Shown: in pieces, positions 12,582-24,694 of the stretch | Position numbering within the stretch: position 1 is the stretch's first letter | How the letters are laid out: the number at the start of each line of letters is the position of its first letter | Assembly: GCA_004154925.1 (NCBI GenBank) | Contig: QJNS01000247.1 | Span: 1 to 64,000 of the forward strand | Origin: Monosporascus cannonballus | Taxonomy: Eukaryota > Ascomycota > Sordariomycetes > Xylariales | Reading direction: 5' to 3' | Length of the DNA: 64,000 nucleotides | Made by a program: the position numbers and the translations under genes | The notes under the pieces: model-generated | Databases searched by the model: none | Told to the model about the DNA's origin: nothing | What the model saw: only the letters and a program-made list of their open reading frames with translations

Positions 12582-14802
12582 TGTCGCGTCGAGGATGTTG
12601 ATGATATATGTTTAGACAGATACGGACAGGCGATGGTGCTGTTGGTTTCGTACCTCTAGGGTGGCCGGCTGCTGCGCGGGAAGCAGTGGTAGAGGAGGGG
12701 AGGGGAAGGGGACCAAGGGCTGCGCTCGTAGGAATGGAAGATTGGGGGATAAACCAGCTATTTAGCTCTAGTTTGTCAGGTGCACAAAGGCCGGAACAAA
12801 CGGAGGACTTAATGGCGGCGATGAATGGCGTCTTGGACGCCTTACCCTCTGCCTATTCGAGGACCGTTGCTTGGATACACAGAGAGAGTCTTGGTGTTTG
12901 TCTTGGGTCCCCTTCGCCGAGATGTAGCAACGTAGCTGGTTGTGGGCCAGGTACTAAGATAAGTGTCCGTAGAGCACGTCCAGCGTGGGTATCTTTCTGG
13001 TGTGCACACTACCAAGGCTATATCAAGTTAAGGTTAGCGCCAACAGGGTAGCTCTAGCAGCCAGCCCAGCGGTTATGTCCTCGTGCAGCCCGCAGCAATA
13101 CAATTTTTGGAACTGGTTCTAGACAAGCAAGGGTGCAGGGTTTAGCGTGAATCATCCCCATATAATTTGCATTAAAACCGTATATGGAGGAGGTCGTACG
13201 TATTTATGGCACGGGCCCCAAGGCTGACCCCAAAGGCTGGGTTTGGGTTGGCGTGATAGCCAAGCACGGTATCGACATCGTTCGCAGCCACGACTTCATC
13301 CCCCGCCGTCAGCTAACTATTTGGAGTTTGGCGGCATACACAGTACATTAATTGCATAAAATTCATCTGCGACAAGGATAGAAGGTCACTATTGATCCAG
13401 TATCAATCGATCCCAAATATGGGCAAGCGCCGTCATTCGGGCGCCGTCTGGTCGAACTTTAACCTCCCAGTGCCCAGGTGGTAGTAGTAAAACGCTCCTA
13501 CTACACGCTTCGTGGTCGAGGTCTACCGAGCGCGTCCCAACCGATTCGTTCCCCAGCCTTGTTTTTCCCTTAGGTATCGATCCATCTTTCACGCAGTCAA
13601 AGGACTATATATACTCCTTGTAGCCCAACAAGAGGACGTGGCAACCACCCCAAACTCCAGACGGACCTGTCGTACGGACATTATTGGACTTGGCAACAAG
13701 CCATAAATATGTGTGATACTAGTTGACATCGTTACTGTATATTTATCGATAAGTTGGAAGTATTCAGATGACTAAATAAGCAAACTATATGTGCACACGG
13801 TGTTATTATAATGTCATGCGCATAATACGCAATGTGGTGTTCAATCAAATTTAAGAGGCGGGGGTTCTGGCAATCGGCAACTTGTAAGGCTATATTTTCC
13901 CCGGGCTCTTGACAGGGCTATGGGAGATATTCTAATGCACGCTAAAAGAAGTCCGGCGAATACCCGTGCGTGTCTATTGCCTCAGTAGTAGGTACATGCA
14001 TCATCAGTATGCACCTAGAGCTCACTGGTAAGCCACAAACCGATTAAACCTTCTAAAATAGCTGGCTGGATGGGGGGATCTGGCATCCCTCAACCATGTT
14101 ACACAACAGCGTGCAGCATGTAAGCTTGACCCTTTGCTGTATCCCCCGACTGCGAGAAGCGCACACAATTAATGGCACGTACCGGTGTCGGCGCTAACCA
14201 TATATGGGAAAAGGGCTACTTTGGGCTCGATACATGGGAGGAACGCGGCGTAACGCGGGTTTGCAGCCTTTGATCGTGACGTATGTGGCGTACCGATTTG
14301 TCCTACTAACATATGTTGGTACGAATACCATTGCGAAAATTAGGTGCAATTGGATGTATATTATTATTGGCTAATTTGATTCGCTATAAAGGTTCCAATT
14401 TTCGAAGAGCACGAGCCAAAATAGCAGTTACCGCTCATTGTGTGCGCTTTTCGCCGTCGGGAGGATTTTAGGAGGAGCCAGGTGTTTATGGAGCTGATGG
14501 GCTGGCTATCACATGCTGCCCTAAGTGTCCATCTATCTAAACGCTAAGCCACTGGCTAGGAATCCAGATAAGACGATACATAATATATCGGAAACAGATC
14601 TTCAAAAGTTGCAAGACCCACTCCACAGTAAAAAAAAAAAGGACCGAGTGAAGGATCGCGCAGTTTGAATCCATCGCTATTACCACGACTTTGCAAGCAT
14701 CCCCTTACCCCTGCGTCAAGAAAGAGGCGCTGTCCAATCGACAGCATTTTGGAGACCCCGCTGTGTGAGACTCCCCCGACAAGTCCGTCTGAATGAGACA
14801 TC
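12582..14802. other. Divergent promoter region, no gene seen
   Basis: The 2.2 kb between the divergently transcribed acyl-CoA synthetase (-) and methyltransferase (+) genes. Frames up to 147 codons near 12608 lie directly upstream of the synthetase start on the opposite strand and have no family match. A run of ten or more A residues lies near 14631. I see no RNA gene. Confidence 0.45.
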
Positions 14803-15967
14803 ATGCCTGTGCAGGATTTGCTCCGCCAGCTCGGGCCTGAAATAGAGGATCCGGAAGAAGGTCAGCATTACATACAATAACGCAGCTGATATGGACATTT
14901 CTGCTGACCACCATGCCCAGAGACGTTCTTACTATTCTCCCGGGACGTCCCGTCACAGAATCTGGGGTTTGTTGACTCCCGCGCTGCCGTGATAAACTTG
15001 ACCCTGGCCAACAAGGACTACACTATTCGCCAGTCGCCGACAATTCTGTCAGTCATTGCCTGCCTTCTATTCCAGTGCTTTATATGGTATCTCTCAGCTG
15101 CCAGTGCTTCTTTCATGAACTTTTTTTTTTTTTGAAACATCGGTAGCCTGCGGGGCCGCCTCGAGAGCCAAGGTTATGGGCAATTGCTGACCTACAAGTT
15201 TTGCAGCACCTCAAATCGAGAAGGCGGCACCACTGGCGCTGGTACTGTCCTTAAGCTCGCATAGGGTCCATGTCGTTACCTAGCTAACCATTAATTAAGT
15301 CGTCTGGAAAATTACGCCACTTGTTGCCGAATACCTCGCTGGGTCGGAGAACATCCTGCGATCATCCGGTGTATTATCCTCGTCGTCCGGCGTGCTTGAA
15401 CTGGGATGCGGCATCTCGGGCCTCGTCGGCCTGGCAGTGGCTCCGACGGTTGAGAGGTACATTTTGACGGATCAGCCGTACGTCGCTAGGCTTGTAGAGA
15501 AGAACATCAGCGAGAACCTCGCTGTGCTGAGCCTGAAACTGTCGAACTCGACAAGTCAGAAGCGCAAAGGGAGAATTCCCACCAGTCAGCCGCGTGCCAG
15601 TTTGCGATTCACTCCCCTGGATTGGGAGCAAGATGAGGTGACTGCGCGCCTTACTGGAGACGACGCTAAACGAAGTTTCGATGTTGTGCTCGCTTGTGAC
15701 TGCATCTACAACGAGGCCTTGATCCAGCCCTTGGTGCAGACCTGTGTTGACGTCTGCAAACTGAGGGCGTCGGACCCCGACGCCGGTGGACCAGCCGTCT
15801 GCGTCGTCGCGCAACAACTTCGCGACCCAGGTATTCTGGAAGGTTGGATTAAGGAGTTCTATAAACACTTTCACGCCTGGCGCATTCCCGAGGAGGCTTT
15901 ATCTGAGGCGCTGCGTTCGAATCCCGGCTTTGTAATACATATAGGCATTCTCAGAGATGCGGCCTGA
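14803..15967 (+). CDS. Rkm5-type protein-lysine methyltransferase, 4 exons
   Basis: A class I SAM-dependent methyltransferase of the METTL21/Rkm5 group. In yeast Rkm5 methylates a lysine of ribosomal protein L1. The model is exons 14803-14860, 14921-15047, 15147-15241 and 15300-15967, giving 315 residues with all phases consistent. The family's lead-in strand (VINLTLANKDYTIRQSP) and GGTTGAVVWKITPLVAEYL precede SAM motif I, LELGCGISGL, near residue 123. The acidic motif YILTDQP follows, and the post-II motif DVVLACDCIYNE lies near 221. The order and the T-G-x-V-V-W signature match Rkm5-like proteins of filamentous fungi. The second intron ends in a 13-T tract before its CGGTAG acceptor. Target specificity is inferred from family only. 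Confidence 0.85.
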
Positions 15968-16451
15968 CGGGCAACAAGGAATAGCGGAGCCTTATGAAGA
16001 TTTCCCAAATCAATGCCCGAACAGTCACCTTCCCCCTTTTTTGACATAGTATGGGCAATATGACACGAGAATGGTAAGTTCGCTTACAAAGTTTTACATA
16101 CCTAGTATATTACTAAGGCATCAGTACATCGATATAGGCACAGGCAGGCTTTAGCCGAAATAGTCGAGCTACCTATTACTATACTCTTTGCCATCTGTAT
16201 CTTTCTATAGGTTTACGAGGGGGGAAATTGGAGTGATAGTTAATCTTTCTTGCTCTTGAAATATTATCGACTATTATTCGCTAACCGGTGTTTCTCTATT
16301 CGACGCCTACTTTTCGGCTGCTGGACACACCGGTGCCTTAATTTTTATGACCAGAGTTTGACAAGCTTACGTCGTATCCGCAAGGAATGCCATTGGCAGG
16401 CAGCCTTCTCAGAGATCATTTACGGCCCCGCGCACCGGGAAGAGCGTCCCG
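15968..16451. other. Intergenic, no gene seen
   Basis: AT-leaning spacer downstream of the methyltransferase gene. The short open frame at 16250-16474 has no recognisable features. Confidence 0.45.
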
Positions 16452-16817
16452 ATGATCCTCAAGAAGACATATAGGCATCCACAACCCCGAGTCCGTCGAT
16501 GCCGCGGACAAGGAACCCCGAGCTACTTGGCGCGGTGGTCCCGGGCCTCGTCGCAAATCCGGGGCCCGACGCCGCCTTCTTTCGAGTCTGAAGAAGTGGC
16601 AACGTCGTCATCTGCGGGCCACGCTCGCGTGAAGAAGTTGTCGCCGTCGAGAGGCGCGACGGACGGCCGCGTAGACGCGCTCAGCCGACTGCGCGCCCTC
16701 GACCGCCGCCTGCAGGACCCGCTCTTCGTCCGCGTTCCCGGAGCGGCGGTGGTGGCGGAGGAGGAGCAGGGGAAGGAGGCTCCCCCGGTAGCGTCGGTAT
16801 TATCCGCGCCTCGGTGA
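16452..16817 (+). CDS. Short GC-rich open frame, doubtful
   Basis: A 121-codon frame rich in G+C at third positions, ending AEEEQGKEAPPVASVLSAPR, with an amphipathic-looking middle (DALSRLRALDRRLQDPLF). I do not recognise it. Its 3' third overlaps, on the opposite strand, sequence related to the Gly/Asn/Thr mini-gene family described at 44924-45828, so the plus-strand frame may be a by-product of GC-rich relic DNA. It has no convincing promoter or intron. Confidence 0.2.
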   Translation: MILKKTYRHPQPRVRRCRGQGTPSYLARWSRASSQIRGPTPPSFESEEVATSSSAGHARVKKLSPSRGATDGRVDALSRLRALDRRLQDPLFVRVPGAAVVAEEEQGKEAPPVASVLSAPR

Positions 16818-17030
16818 TGGTATTATTGGCAGCCCCGTTGCAACGGGCCTTGAGCTTCTTTTGGCGGCGCTATTACGTAGTTGGAAAAAGAGTTAGAGTT
16901 AAATTACGGTAATGTGATAAAGAAAGGAACTGTAGGATAATACTTGCCAACATGCCGCCGCCGCCTCGCGGACGTTGGCAATATTGACGGATCCGGCGCC
17001 GTTGTTTATGGTGAAGATGAAACCAGGGCT
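16700..17030 (-). pseudogene. Relic of the RRQKK/GANDT mini-gene family
   Basis: Read on the minus strand, 17027-16948 encodes FTINNGAGSVNIANV followed by an alanine run. A 78-nt segment follows that starts GCAAGT and ends AATAG (16947-16870). Then comes RRQKKLKARCNGAANNTITEA from 16869. This parallels exons 2-4 of the intact-looking gene at 45367-45773 (FVIHNYGTINI..., then RRQKKQKARSD..., then GANDTDTG). The intron before RRQKK is in the same place. The next intron is absent, and the frame slips after ITEA: a one-base shift would restore the Asn-Thr-Asp pattern. Hence a degenerate copy. What the family does is unknown. Confidence 0.45.
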
Positions 17031-17033
17031 ACA

Positions 17034-17163
17034 TATTCCACTCGGTAGCTCGTGGTTATTCCACTCGATAGCCCGTGATTATTCCATTCGGTAGCCTATG
17101 GTTATTCTATTTGGCAACCCCTGGTTATTCTATTTAGTAGCCCGTGGTTATTCCACCCGGTAC
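17034..17163 (+). repeat. 23-bp minisatellite, about 5.6 copies
   Basis: Tandem units of the form TATTCCACTCGGTAGCCCGTGGT, five full and one partial, diverged at a few positions each. Differences are mostly C/T and G/A. The array lies immediately upstream of the minus-strand mini-gene relic. Confidence 0.9.
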
Positions 17164-17990
17164 TGTGTTTAGTTGCGATGTATAACAGAATACTGAAAGA
17201 CTTTAGGATGATGAGATGGGAGCTGATATAACGCGGGCAAAAAGTGATATAAGATCGGCTAAAGGGAAACGGAGATGACAACGCTGAGCAACGCTTGACT
17301 GGGTGGATATAGTGTTACGGGGACGAGGCATACGTGTGGGTGAGCGGATGGGAAGGCTGGAAAGGCAGACGTAAGGGGTGTGTAAAACGTCTGCTTAAAG
17401 TACTACGACCGCCTCTTTCAGTACAGCTGCTACGCACAGATAAGAGCTGCAAGGAGGTTTGTATATGGCAAATACGATAAAGGATATATGTAGGTCTTTG
17501 CGAAGGGGTAACAAAGTGGGGGGTCATACGGAGCCGCCAACAATAAATCGTATGTACATATTTATTGATGGTTGCTGAAGAACACCGTTTCGTATGTGAT
17601 ACGACGTACCACTTCTATTTTGGGGGGGGGGGGGGGGGGGCCTTCGCTGCCGACCTCCCCCCGGCCCTCGAGAACGAATGGAGGAAGACCTTTCGCCGCA
17701 AGTCAACGTGGATTCGGGAAGGCTCACATCGCACCACGACGGCCGAGAGCATGCGTACATAGGTGTGAGAACCAGGCTCAGCGCCCCAAGGGCGCCTAGA
17801 AAAAGGGAAGACTGTTGTCCCCGCCTAAAGTGAGAAAATTTTCTAAAGGCTTCACGGTCGCTCGAGTCGATCTGTCAGAATGTGTTTGCTAAGTTTAGAA
17901 TCGAGAGGCTCGTCACGGCGGTGACGCACGAGGGGGTCGAGGAAGTCTGACCGTGTGTGGGTTTGGTTAGCAACGGGAAGAGCACCTGTC
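17164..17990. other. Spacer with a 19-G homopolymer
   Basis: No gene is supported. Positions 17622-17640 are nineteen consecutive G residues, followed by a GC-rich patch. Open frames here depend on the homopolymer and are not credible. Confidence 0.6.
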
Positions 17991-18011
17991 AGACAGCCCT
18001 CGAGAGAAGCT

Positions 18012-18290
18012 CCTGTCAGAATGGGTGGTACCATTGGCGGCACCCTCTGTATTGGTATCGTTGGCGGCCTTCTCGGCACCCTTCGTGGCGTGATGTTTGA
18101 CCAGAGAGGTTAGGTAAGTCTATGCCCCGAGTAATAAATATGGACTTACCCGGGCTGCGCCACGGTTGGCCCCTATTATCCATTTACCAGGAGAATTAAA
18201 CTGCCATGAACTCAAGACGTGGATACAAGGGGAGGATATATACTCACGGTACGGCTGGCGCTGGTGGAATCGGGGTTGTGAGCGGTAAAT
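18012..18290 (-). pseudogene. Second relic of the GANDT mini-gene family
   Basis: Minus-strand translation of 18084-18012 reads GAEKAANDTNTEGAANGTTHSD, close to the GANDTDTG repeats of the gene at 45.7 kb. Upstream on the same strand are GTAAGTCC (near 18120) and GTGAGTATAT (near 18245) donor-like sites with short GANRGAA-type coding between them. I could not build one frame-consistent model, so I treat it as a relic. Confidence 0.3.
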
Positions 18291-18299
18291 CGGGTTGAC

Positions 18300-18956
18300 C
18301 TGCGTATCATTCCAACGTCAAGTCATTATCATACCGCTCAACTCTGGGTTGGTGAGATCAAGATCCAGGAGGCTTGGGCTAAAAGGATGGGGTACCGGGG
18401 GACATAAGCCGGACGAAGGGACGCAGGAAATTAAGGTCAGGCAAAGTGTAATGAATGGATGTGATGTCAGAGGCGAAGAATATGTGTAAATAAGTTCGGA
18501 GATTGGAATGGTAGAGGTAGAAATGATGTAAGCGGTGGTTGAAGTGATAAAATTCCTCGGCATGATAGAGAGAAGAGAGAAAGGAGGATCAGTAACTCCA
18601 TCCGCTTGACATATCAACTCTTTAAAGGCAGTGTCTTAATCACTTATTATAACTAGTCAACATGTATTATTCAGCCTCGGTATTTTGGCCCCTATATATA
18701 GGTATGCGATGGCTTAACTATCACGGGCAAGACAGAACCGAATAGGGCGCTGAAAGCGGTGTGCCTTCATATTTAATGCATTCAACGTCTACGTATGTGG
18801 TACGTATTTCAATTTCATAATATAAGGCTTTAAATATATTAGTATAAGGACATAGGACACCTCCAGGTCTAGAGCTGGGGTATAACCATAGAAAATACCA
18901 AGTCCCGGACGGCATAGCTCTTGAAGTAAAGTTACCTCACCTATATGATCAAGTAG
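18300..18956. other. Spacer, 3' flank of pms1
   Basis: AT-leaning DNA with no supported gene. It must contain the polyadenylation region of the minus-strand pms1 gene. Confidence 0.5.
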
Positions 18957-21900
18957 TTACAACTCACCGGTACCCCTGATGTACGCAGCCCAATCCGTCG
19001 GCGCTGTCCTCTTCCGGCCATCAAACCCGTCGCCCTCGCGCCAGCACGCCTCGTCCCAGGTGCTGAGGCCGCAGAGGTGCCGCATCGTTGGGCGGCCGTG
19101 GGGGCAGTTCCAGGGCTTGTCAAGCTCGCCCATGTGACGGACGAGCTTCTCCATCTGCCGGGTAGTCAGCGACTTGCCGATCATGACGCTGCTGCGGCAC
19201 GCGCGCATGGCGAACATCTTGCGGACCCTCGACGGTCGGGGTATGACGGCGGCCGACGAGGTGGTTGTGGACGACGGCTGGTGATCGGTGAGGAGGGAGA
19301 TGAGCTCCTCGAGATCGGCGAGCGAGAAGGTCGTCTCGCGGCTTAGCGGTAGGCTTAGAAGCCGGCACCGCGAGCCGACGGGCCGGTCACTGCCCTCGCC
19401 GTCGTCAACGTCGACGAGGAATCCGTTGGCTTCGAGAGCGGCGAGGTTCTCCTTGACCACCTCCTCTTCGAGGGCCGTGAGCTCGAGGGGCTTCGGCTGC
19501 ACGAGCCGCTGCGACTGCACAACGGTGCTCGCCTGAAGGCGCTCGAAATTGTACTTCTCGTCGGTGGCGTGCTGGTCGATGATGAACAGCTCGTCGTCTT
19601 CTCCGGTGGCGCCGTCGCCGCTGCCAGCGGTAGTGGTAGCTCGCTCGGCCGGGCGGACCGCTATGATGAAGCCTAGGTTAAACTGCCCGATGATCTTCAT
19701 CTTGTCAAAATCCGATTTCGAGATCTTCAGCGACAGCTTCTCCTCGGCGTCGTCCGCGTCGAGCCTGTTGGCAGATGGCGCGGAACCTGACTCCAGAAGT
19801 GATTTTCCCAGGTAAACGTCGCGGTCGGCGAGGGCACGTCGTATACGACTCTCATCGATGCGCAGGTTCTGCTGTAGTGGAAACGTCGCGTCCTTTTTCT
19901 TTGTGCCTCCTTTGATGAAGCTGTGCGTGCGTTTCTCGGTCTCTTCTGAGACCCCCTTGATGGCGTCTTCTTCTGATTGAGCCTCGGTCGATGCTCCAAG
20001 CTCTTTCCGAGCTACTCTCGTTTCTTCGTCTATGTATTCTTCATCGCTCTGATTGGTCGGGGACCGATGCTCGTCTTCCTCAACAATGTCTTCTTCGGCA
20101 GCGTTTGGGGTGGCACCGTCATCGCTATGGTCGTGATCCTCTCCAATGTCCCGTGCGTCATCTTCTTGAGCCTTTTCGCCTTCGCCGTCACTTACGAAGA
20201 GATGCTCACTTGATGACGACTCGGACTCTTCCGCACCATCTACTGATTCGGAAGTAACTACAATCTCCTCAGTTTCGGTGGGTGTTGCTTGACTGTTGGC
20301 GGAGAACATCTGTGTGAGACGGCCATGGAACGAAGGAACTGGCATCGACTCTTTCACCTTCTGTCGCCGAGGTGAGTTGCTCACGTGGGCATCTTCTGCT
20401 CGGAATCTCTTCGAGGGGGAGCCGATGACACTAGTGACTGTATCATTGCCTATCGTAATCGTCGCAACCTCTGGTGCGGTCCGCTTCAGGCCCCTAGAAA
20501 GTGCGGCTGTCCCTGTTCGCATATCTGTCGTTCGCGGTGGGGCAGAGACGGCTGGAATCGGAGGTTCTGCAACATGCGGCTTCGAGTCGACACCGTCTCC
20601 TACTGGCTTCCCCCCCTGTGAGCTGCGGAGCTCTTCCAACCGGGCACGAAAATCCGCGCCCTGATTAGGCTTTTCGTTCGCTTCTCGTACGGGTGATGAA
20701 GGCTGCGAGAGCCCTTCCTCTTCCGATTCGTTCTCCTGCACACCTTCGCTATCTCTTCTCAGCTTGGCAGCAAGTTTCTCTTTCGATTTTGTAGCTTCGT
20801 TCTCGCGACTCTCTGACACCCGTGCAACCACCCTGTCAGTTCGCGGATCCGACTCTCGCTCGATCCAGCGGCTGATGAGGCCGTCCCGCGCTAGTAACTT
20901 AGCCGCAATCAGATTGCTTTGGGTGCGCTCGTCGTCATCGTTATCTTCTTCGCTCTCACTCGCCTTATGTTGTTTCGAGTCTGCTGACAGAGATACACCA
21001 CGAGCATCCTTCTCGGACAACGCTGGACTATCTTTTCCACTTTCGGATGTTTCAGTACCCCGCCTATCGATAGAGAATTTATTGAATGGTGTCTGCTTCG
21101 GCATCGATAATTGTGACACGGGCACCGCATAATCGTGCGACTCGAATAGCGCTATAAGTGACTCCCTAAGATTATCAAGCATCCGAGATTGATCGTGCAG
21201 GAGGATAGTCCGCTTGTCGGGGCTCACGTTGACGTCGTAGAGGTGCGTGTCTAGCTGGATATCTGCAAAGATGAAGGGCGACTGCGAGGCATTATACGAC
21301 TTGTATACCTCGTTGAATACTTTCGCAAATTGCGGCAGTCCACAGGGGCGTCCATTGACAAAGAACATTTGCCTGTCGGGTGTCTGTCGTCCTTCTCCAT
21401 GAGCGGGGCGAGAGACATGACCACGAACATGTACCTCCTTGGTGCCTCCGTCTTCTTGCCCGGTCCAGCGCTGACCAGGTGCGTTGGTAGGCTCGAACTC
21501 CAACTTGAGATCCAGAGGTATCAGAACGGACAACGTCTTGGCACCAAACACGTTGATAATATTTTCACGTGTGGTGTGGTTAACTTTCGTCGAGAACAAG
21601 ACCACGCGTTTCCCTTTAGTCGGCTGTTGGGAGACGGAAAATTTGACGCCCGTCTGCACGCAGGCATATTGATTGAGAAGGCCGATGACTCTATTCCACT
21701 CGCGCTTGATGTTGCGCTCGAGCTCACGTCGACGGACAGGTAGGTTACGGAAAAGTCCCTCTACCGATACAGTGGTCCCCCTCTGGGCGGCTACCACGCT
21801 CGTGCCAGAAAGCTTTCCCGAAGTTTCAAACTCCAGCTTGGAGCCTTTCGGCGCGTCGACCGCCAGACAAGTGGTAACGGTAAACTTAGAGAGGGCGCAG

Positions 21901-22343
21901 AGGGAAGATAATGCTTCGCCCCGAAAGCCGAAGGTTTGTAGAGTGCCGAGGTCGTCGTAAGTAGACAACTTGGAGGTGTAGTGTTTTAAGGCTAGTGTCT
22001 CGTAGTTTTCCTTCGAGATGCCAGAACCGTTATCTTGAACCTCGATGGAATCTAAGCCTTGGTTCTTAAATCGGACGTCTTCGTATCGCCAACCAGGTCA
22101 GCACCGAATCAAGCACAACTCACCGCGACCGGAGCGCGGCCACGAACCGATATTGGTTGCCCCAGCATCCAGGCTGTTCTCAACGAGTTCCTTCACAACG
22201 GAGCAAAGGTCGACAATGACCTGCCCGGACTGAATCTGATGGACCTATACGAGGGACGCTCAGCACACTCCTCTCTCCCATCTGCTCGGGTGTGCCAACC
22301 GAACACATACCGTCCGAGCCTCGATAGGCTTGATCGTCGCCAT
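18957..22343 (-). CDS. pms1: DNA mismatch repair protein Pms1 (MutL alpha subunit), 3 exons
   Basis: Partner of Mlh1 in the MutL-alpha nicking endonuclease of mismatch repair, acting in the nucleus. The model is 22343-22311, 22244-22148 and 22078-18957, giving 1083 residues. Two short 5' exons supply the start [12 protein letters not shown] and the first ATPase motif. GHKL ATPase motifs are seen as [21 protein letters not shown] and [10 protein letters not shown] (residues about 30-96). A long acidic, Ser-rich linker follows (about 330-780). The C-terminal metal-binding endonuclease motif [12 protein letters not shown] lies near residue 877, with ACRSS and CPHGRPT (about 1033), so the active site looks complete. 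The final residues contain a GTGAGT that could splice to an alternative tail. The coding strand is G+C-rich and produces many false frames on the plus strand. Confidence 0.95.
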
Positions 22344-24694
22344 CGATAGTCGGTCGATGCGCACACATGGATCTCATGTAAAAGCGCGCACGTGATAGTT
22401 CTACTACAACCTGTGTTTGCGCCTCATGCAGTCGGATAAGGATCCCTCAGTTCGCAGATGCAGCCTGGCAACCTTGCCTCGTGTTCTCATCCTTGGCGCG
22501 ACGGTACGTGTTACGTGATGAGACATACGAAGTACTTTACGCGTCGACACACGTAGCTGCACTCTGGATCGCCACATCCCTAGGCGCTAAGGTGGGGTGG
22601 AGCGTGGCTGCACTTGAGGCTCATGTATGCATTAAAGAAGCGTATCTGATTGGCCGAATTGACACTCTATGGGTCGGAGTTGCACCGCATAGAGTAACAT
22701 CGCGTATAGTATCAATGTGCCTAATGTGGTGGTTGCCTCGTATTTGGTAGATGCATCCGATGGATGTAAATTTGCGACCGATGACGACGGGATACTATAA
22801 CTGCGACTCTGGCTATAAATAAAAATCAAGTGAAACATCTAAGGGCCTGGAAGGCTGTGGGCTTGTCTCTAAAAAGGTTGTTTGGACAAGCCCATTAAAT
22901 GCGGCTCGGGATATACCGCACGCCGTGACAGAGACTATCCTGCCTACCTGGATGGGAGCATTGAAGCCGATCCGGGTAGGGAACGTGGCTGGTGCAGGCT
23001 CACATGGTTCAATGCATGCGGCTCTTAGAAAGTACCCTGTGTTGTGCCCAGTTATAATTGACCTCTTGCTCTGGTTTATTCACGTAATCAATTCTCGAAT
23101 CCGGTTTCACGAACTCTTCAGGATAGCGATGGTTGGTAACGCAGGGCGGAAGGCGACGAAACTTGGAGCTTTTACCGCATCTATCCCAGAATTCGGATGT
23201 AAAAGATGTTTATGCAAAACGGGATCGACCATACTCCTGAGCCGGCAGGGTCTTCGGCCAGGTCCACTGCTCACAACATGGTCGGCTTCTCAGCTACGAA
23301 GACCAATGTCGATATTTGTTCGTCAGATATGCGACTAGGGCGGCCGGAGTATACGCGTTTCCACTCGTGTGATTGGCGGGTTGTAGGGGCTTGCACAAAG
23401 TGGGGGTGGTCGGTCTGCAGATCAGAACCTAACAGGGATCCGACTTTGACATTGCGATTCACGCCGTTGCTACAGACCAAAAAAGTGTCTCTGGAAAAGC
23501 TCAGACGGGTGATCATGGAAGTCCATAGGGGGCTTCTCTGCTTTCAGATCAATCCACCAACCGAACTAGACCCTCGAGGCCGCTATGAGACAACTCCTTA
23601 GCTATTTTATGGGAAATTTGGCAAACATCATTTGCGTTACCGGAGCAAAGATCAGCACATGGTGTTTTATCCCGAAGAACTTCCCATGATGTCTACTTTA
23701 AGTATGTAGCTCAACAGTGGGGGACCATGAAAGCATGAAATGTCTCTTGCGACACCCAGCCCTTTTCCACCCACAAATCAGCTGAGATTCCAATAATACC
23801 TACGTAGCTAGATGCCTCCTTCCCAGGAATAAGTTCCGTCGTTGGTGCTTCATCCAACAGTCAGGTTGGTGATATGTCAGCCCAGCTAAATACGAAGTAA
23901 TAAAGCCTACACTCATCCCGAGAATCGATAGCTGGCTACGCAGACGCACGCATACCCTTTTATTAGCTTGAATAACGGTGTATTGGCACATGCGTGGAGA
24001 GCGTTTCGCTCATGGGCCCCACCTTAAAGCCCTGATTGTTTAGGAACTAAACCAAGCTTAGTGGACTGCAGAGCGCTAACAAATGCCGAGCTCAAGCTCA
24101 AGAGGGCCAAACGGATCCATAGGTGAACCGTCCAGACCTCCTAAGCTGAGATATTGACCCCCTGGCCCCCTGCACAGGCACGCCGAGGCGCTTCCAACCT
24201 CTGGATCTAACCCCCATGCCTAGAATTGCTTATCATTTAGCTCTCGATTTGTTAACCCCCCCCCAAAAAGCCGAACTCCATCTTCTTGCAGACATTACGC
24301 AACGAGGGACTGACATACCACAACAACTTTTCCTTCTTTCCCTCTTTTCCTTGCCGGCGTGGGAATCGGGCTATCCTAGGATACCACATTCGTTTTATCG
24401 TGTCTTATAGCGGCGCTTCCAGCGTTTTTAATCGGTCGTTTGTAGAATTTCAGCGCTCTCTTGTGCATGTGACGGGTCACTCCTGTCTCCGCTTGCGAGA
24501 ACCACGGCTTGGATAGGTATCCGATATCCTCCAACATCACATCAGGTTTGGGAGTGCTGGAATCCCAAACACTTGCGCACGGATTATTGTCTCATGCACA
24601 ATCTGATGCTGCGGCGGACACAATATAATAATACCGGTTACGACTGAGCGGACCTTACACGGAAGACTCTCGCGGGAGTCTCCCTTCCTCCTCG
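22344..24694. other. Divergent promoter region of pms1 and bst1, no gene seen
   Basis: 2.35 kb between divergent genes. Several unrelated frames of 60-137 codons overlap on both strands (for example 22925-23338, 23206-23601) and share no recognisable motif. No tRNA or repeat was found by eye. Confidence 0.45.

Noticed and set aside
18957..21960. Many 60-137 codon plus-strand frames across pms1
   Set aside because: Antisense shadows of a GC-rich, Ser/Glu-rich coding strand.
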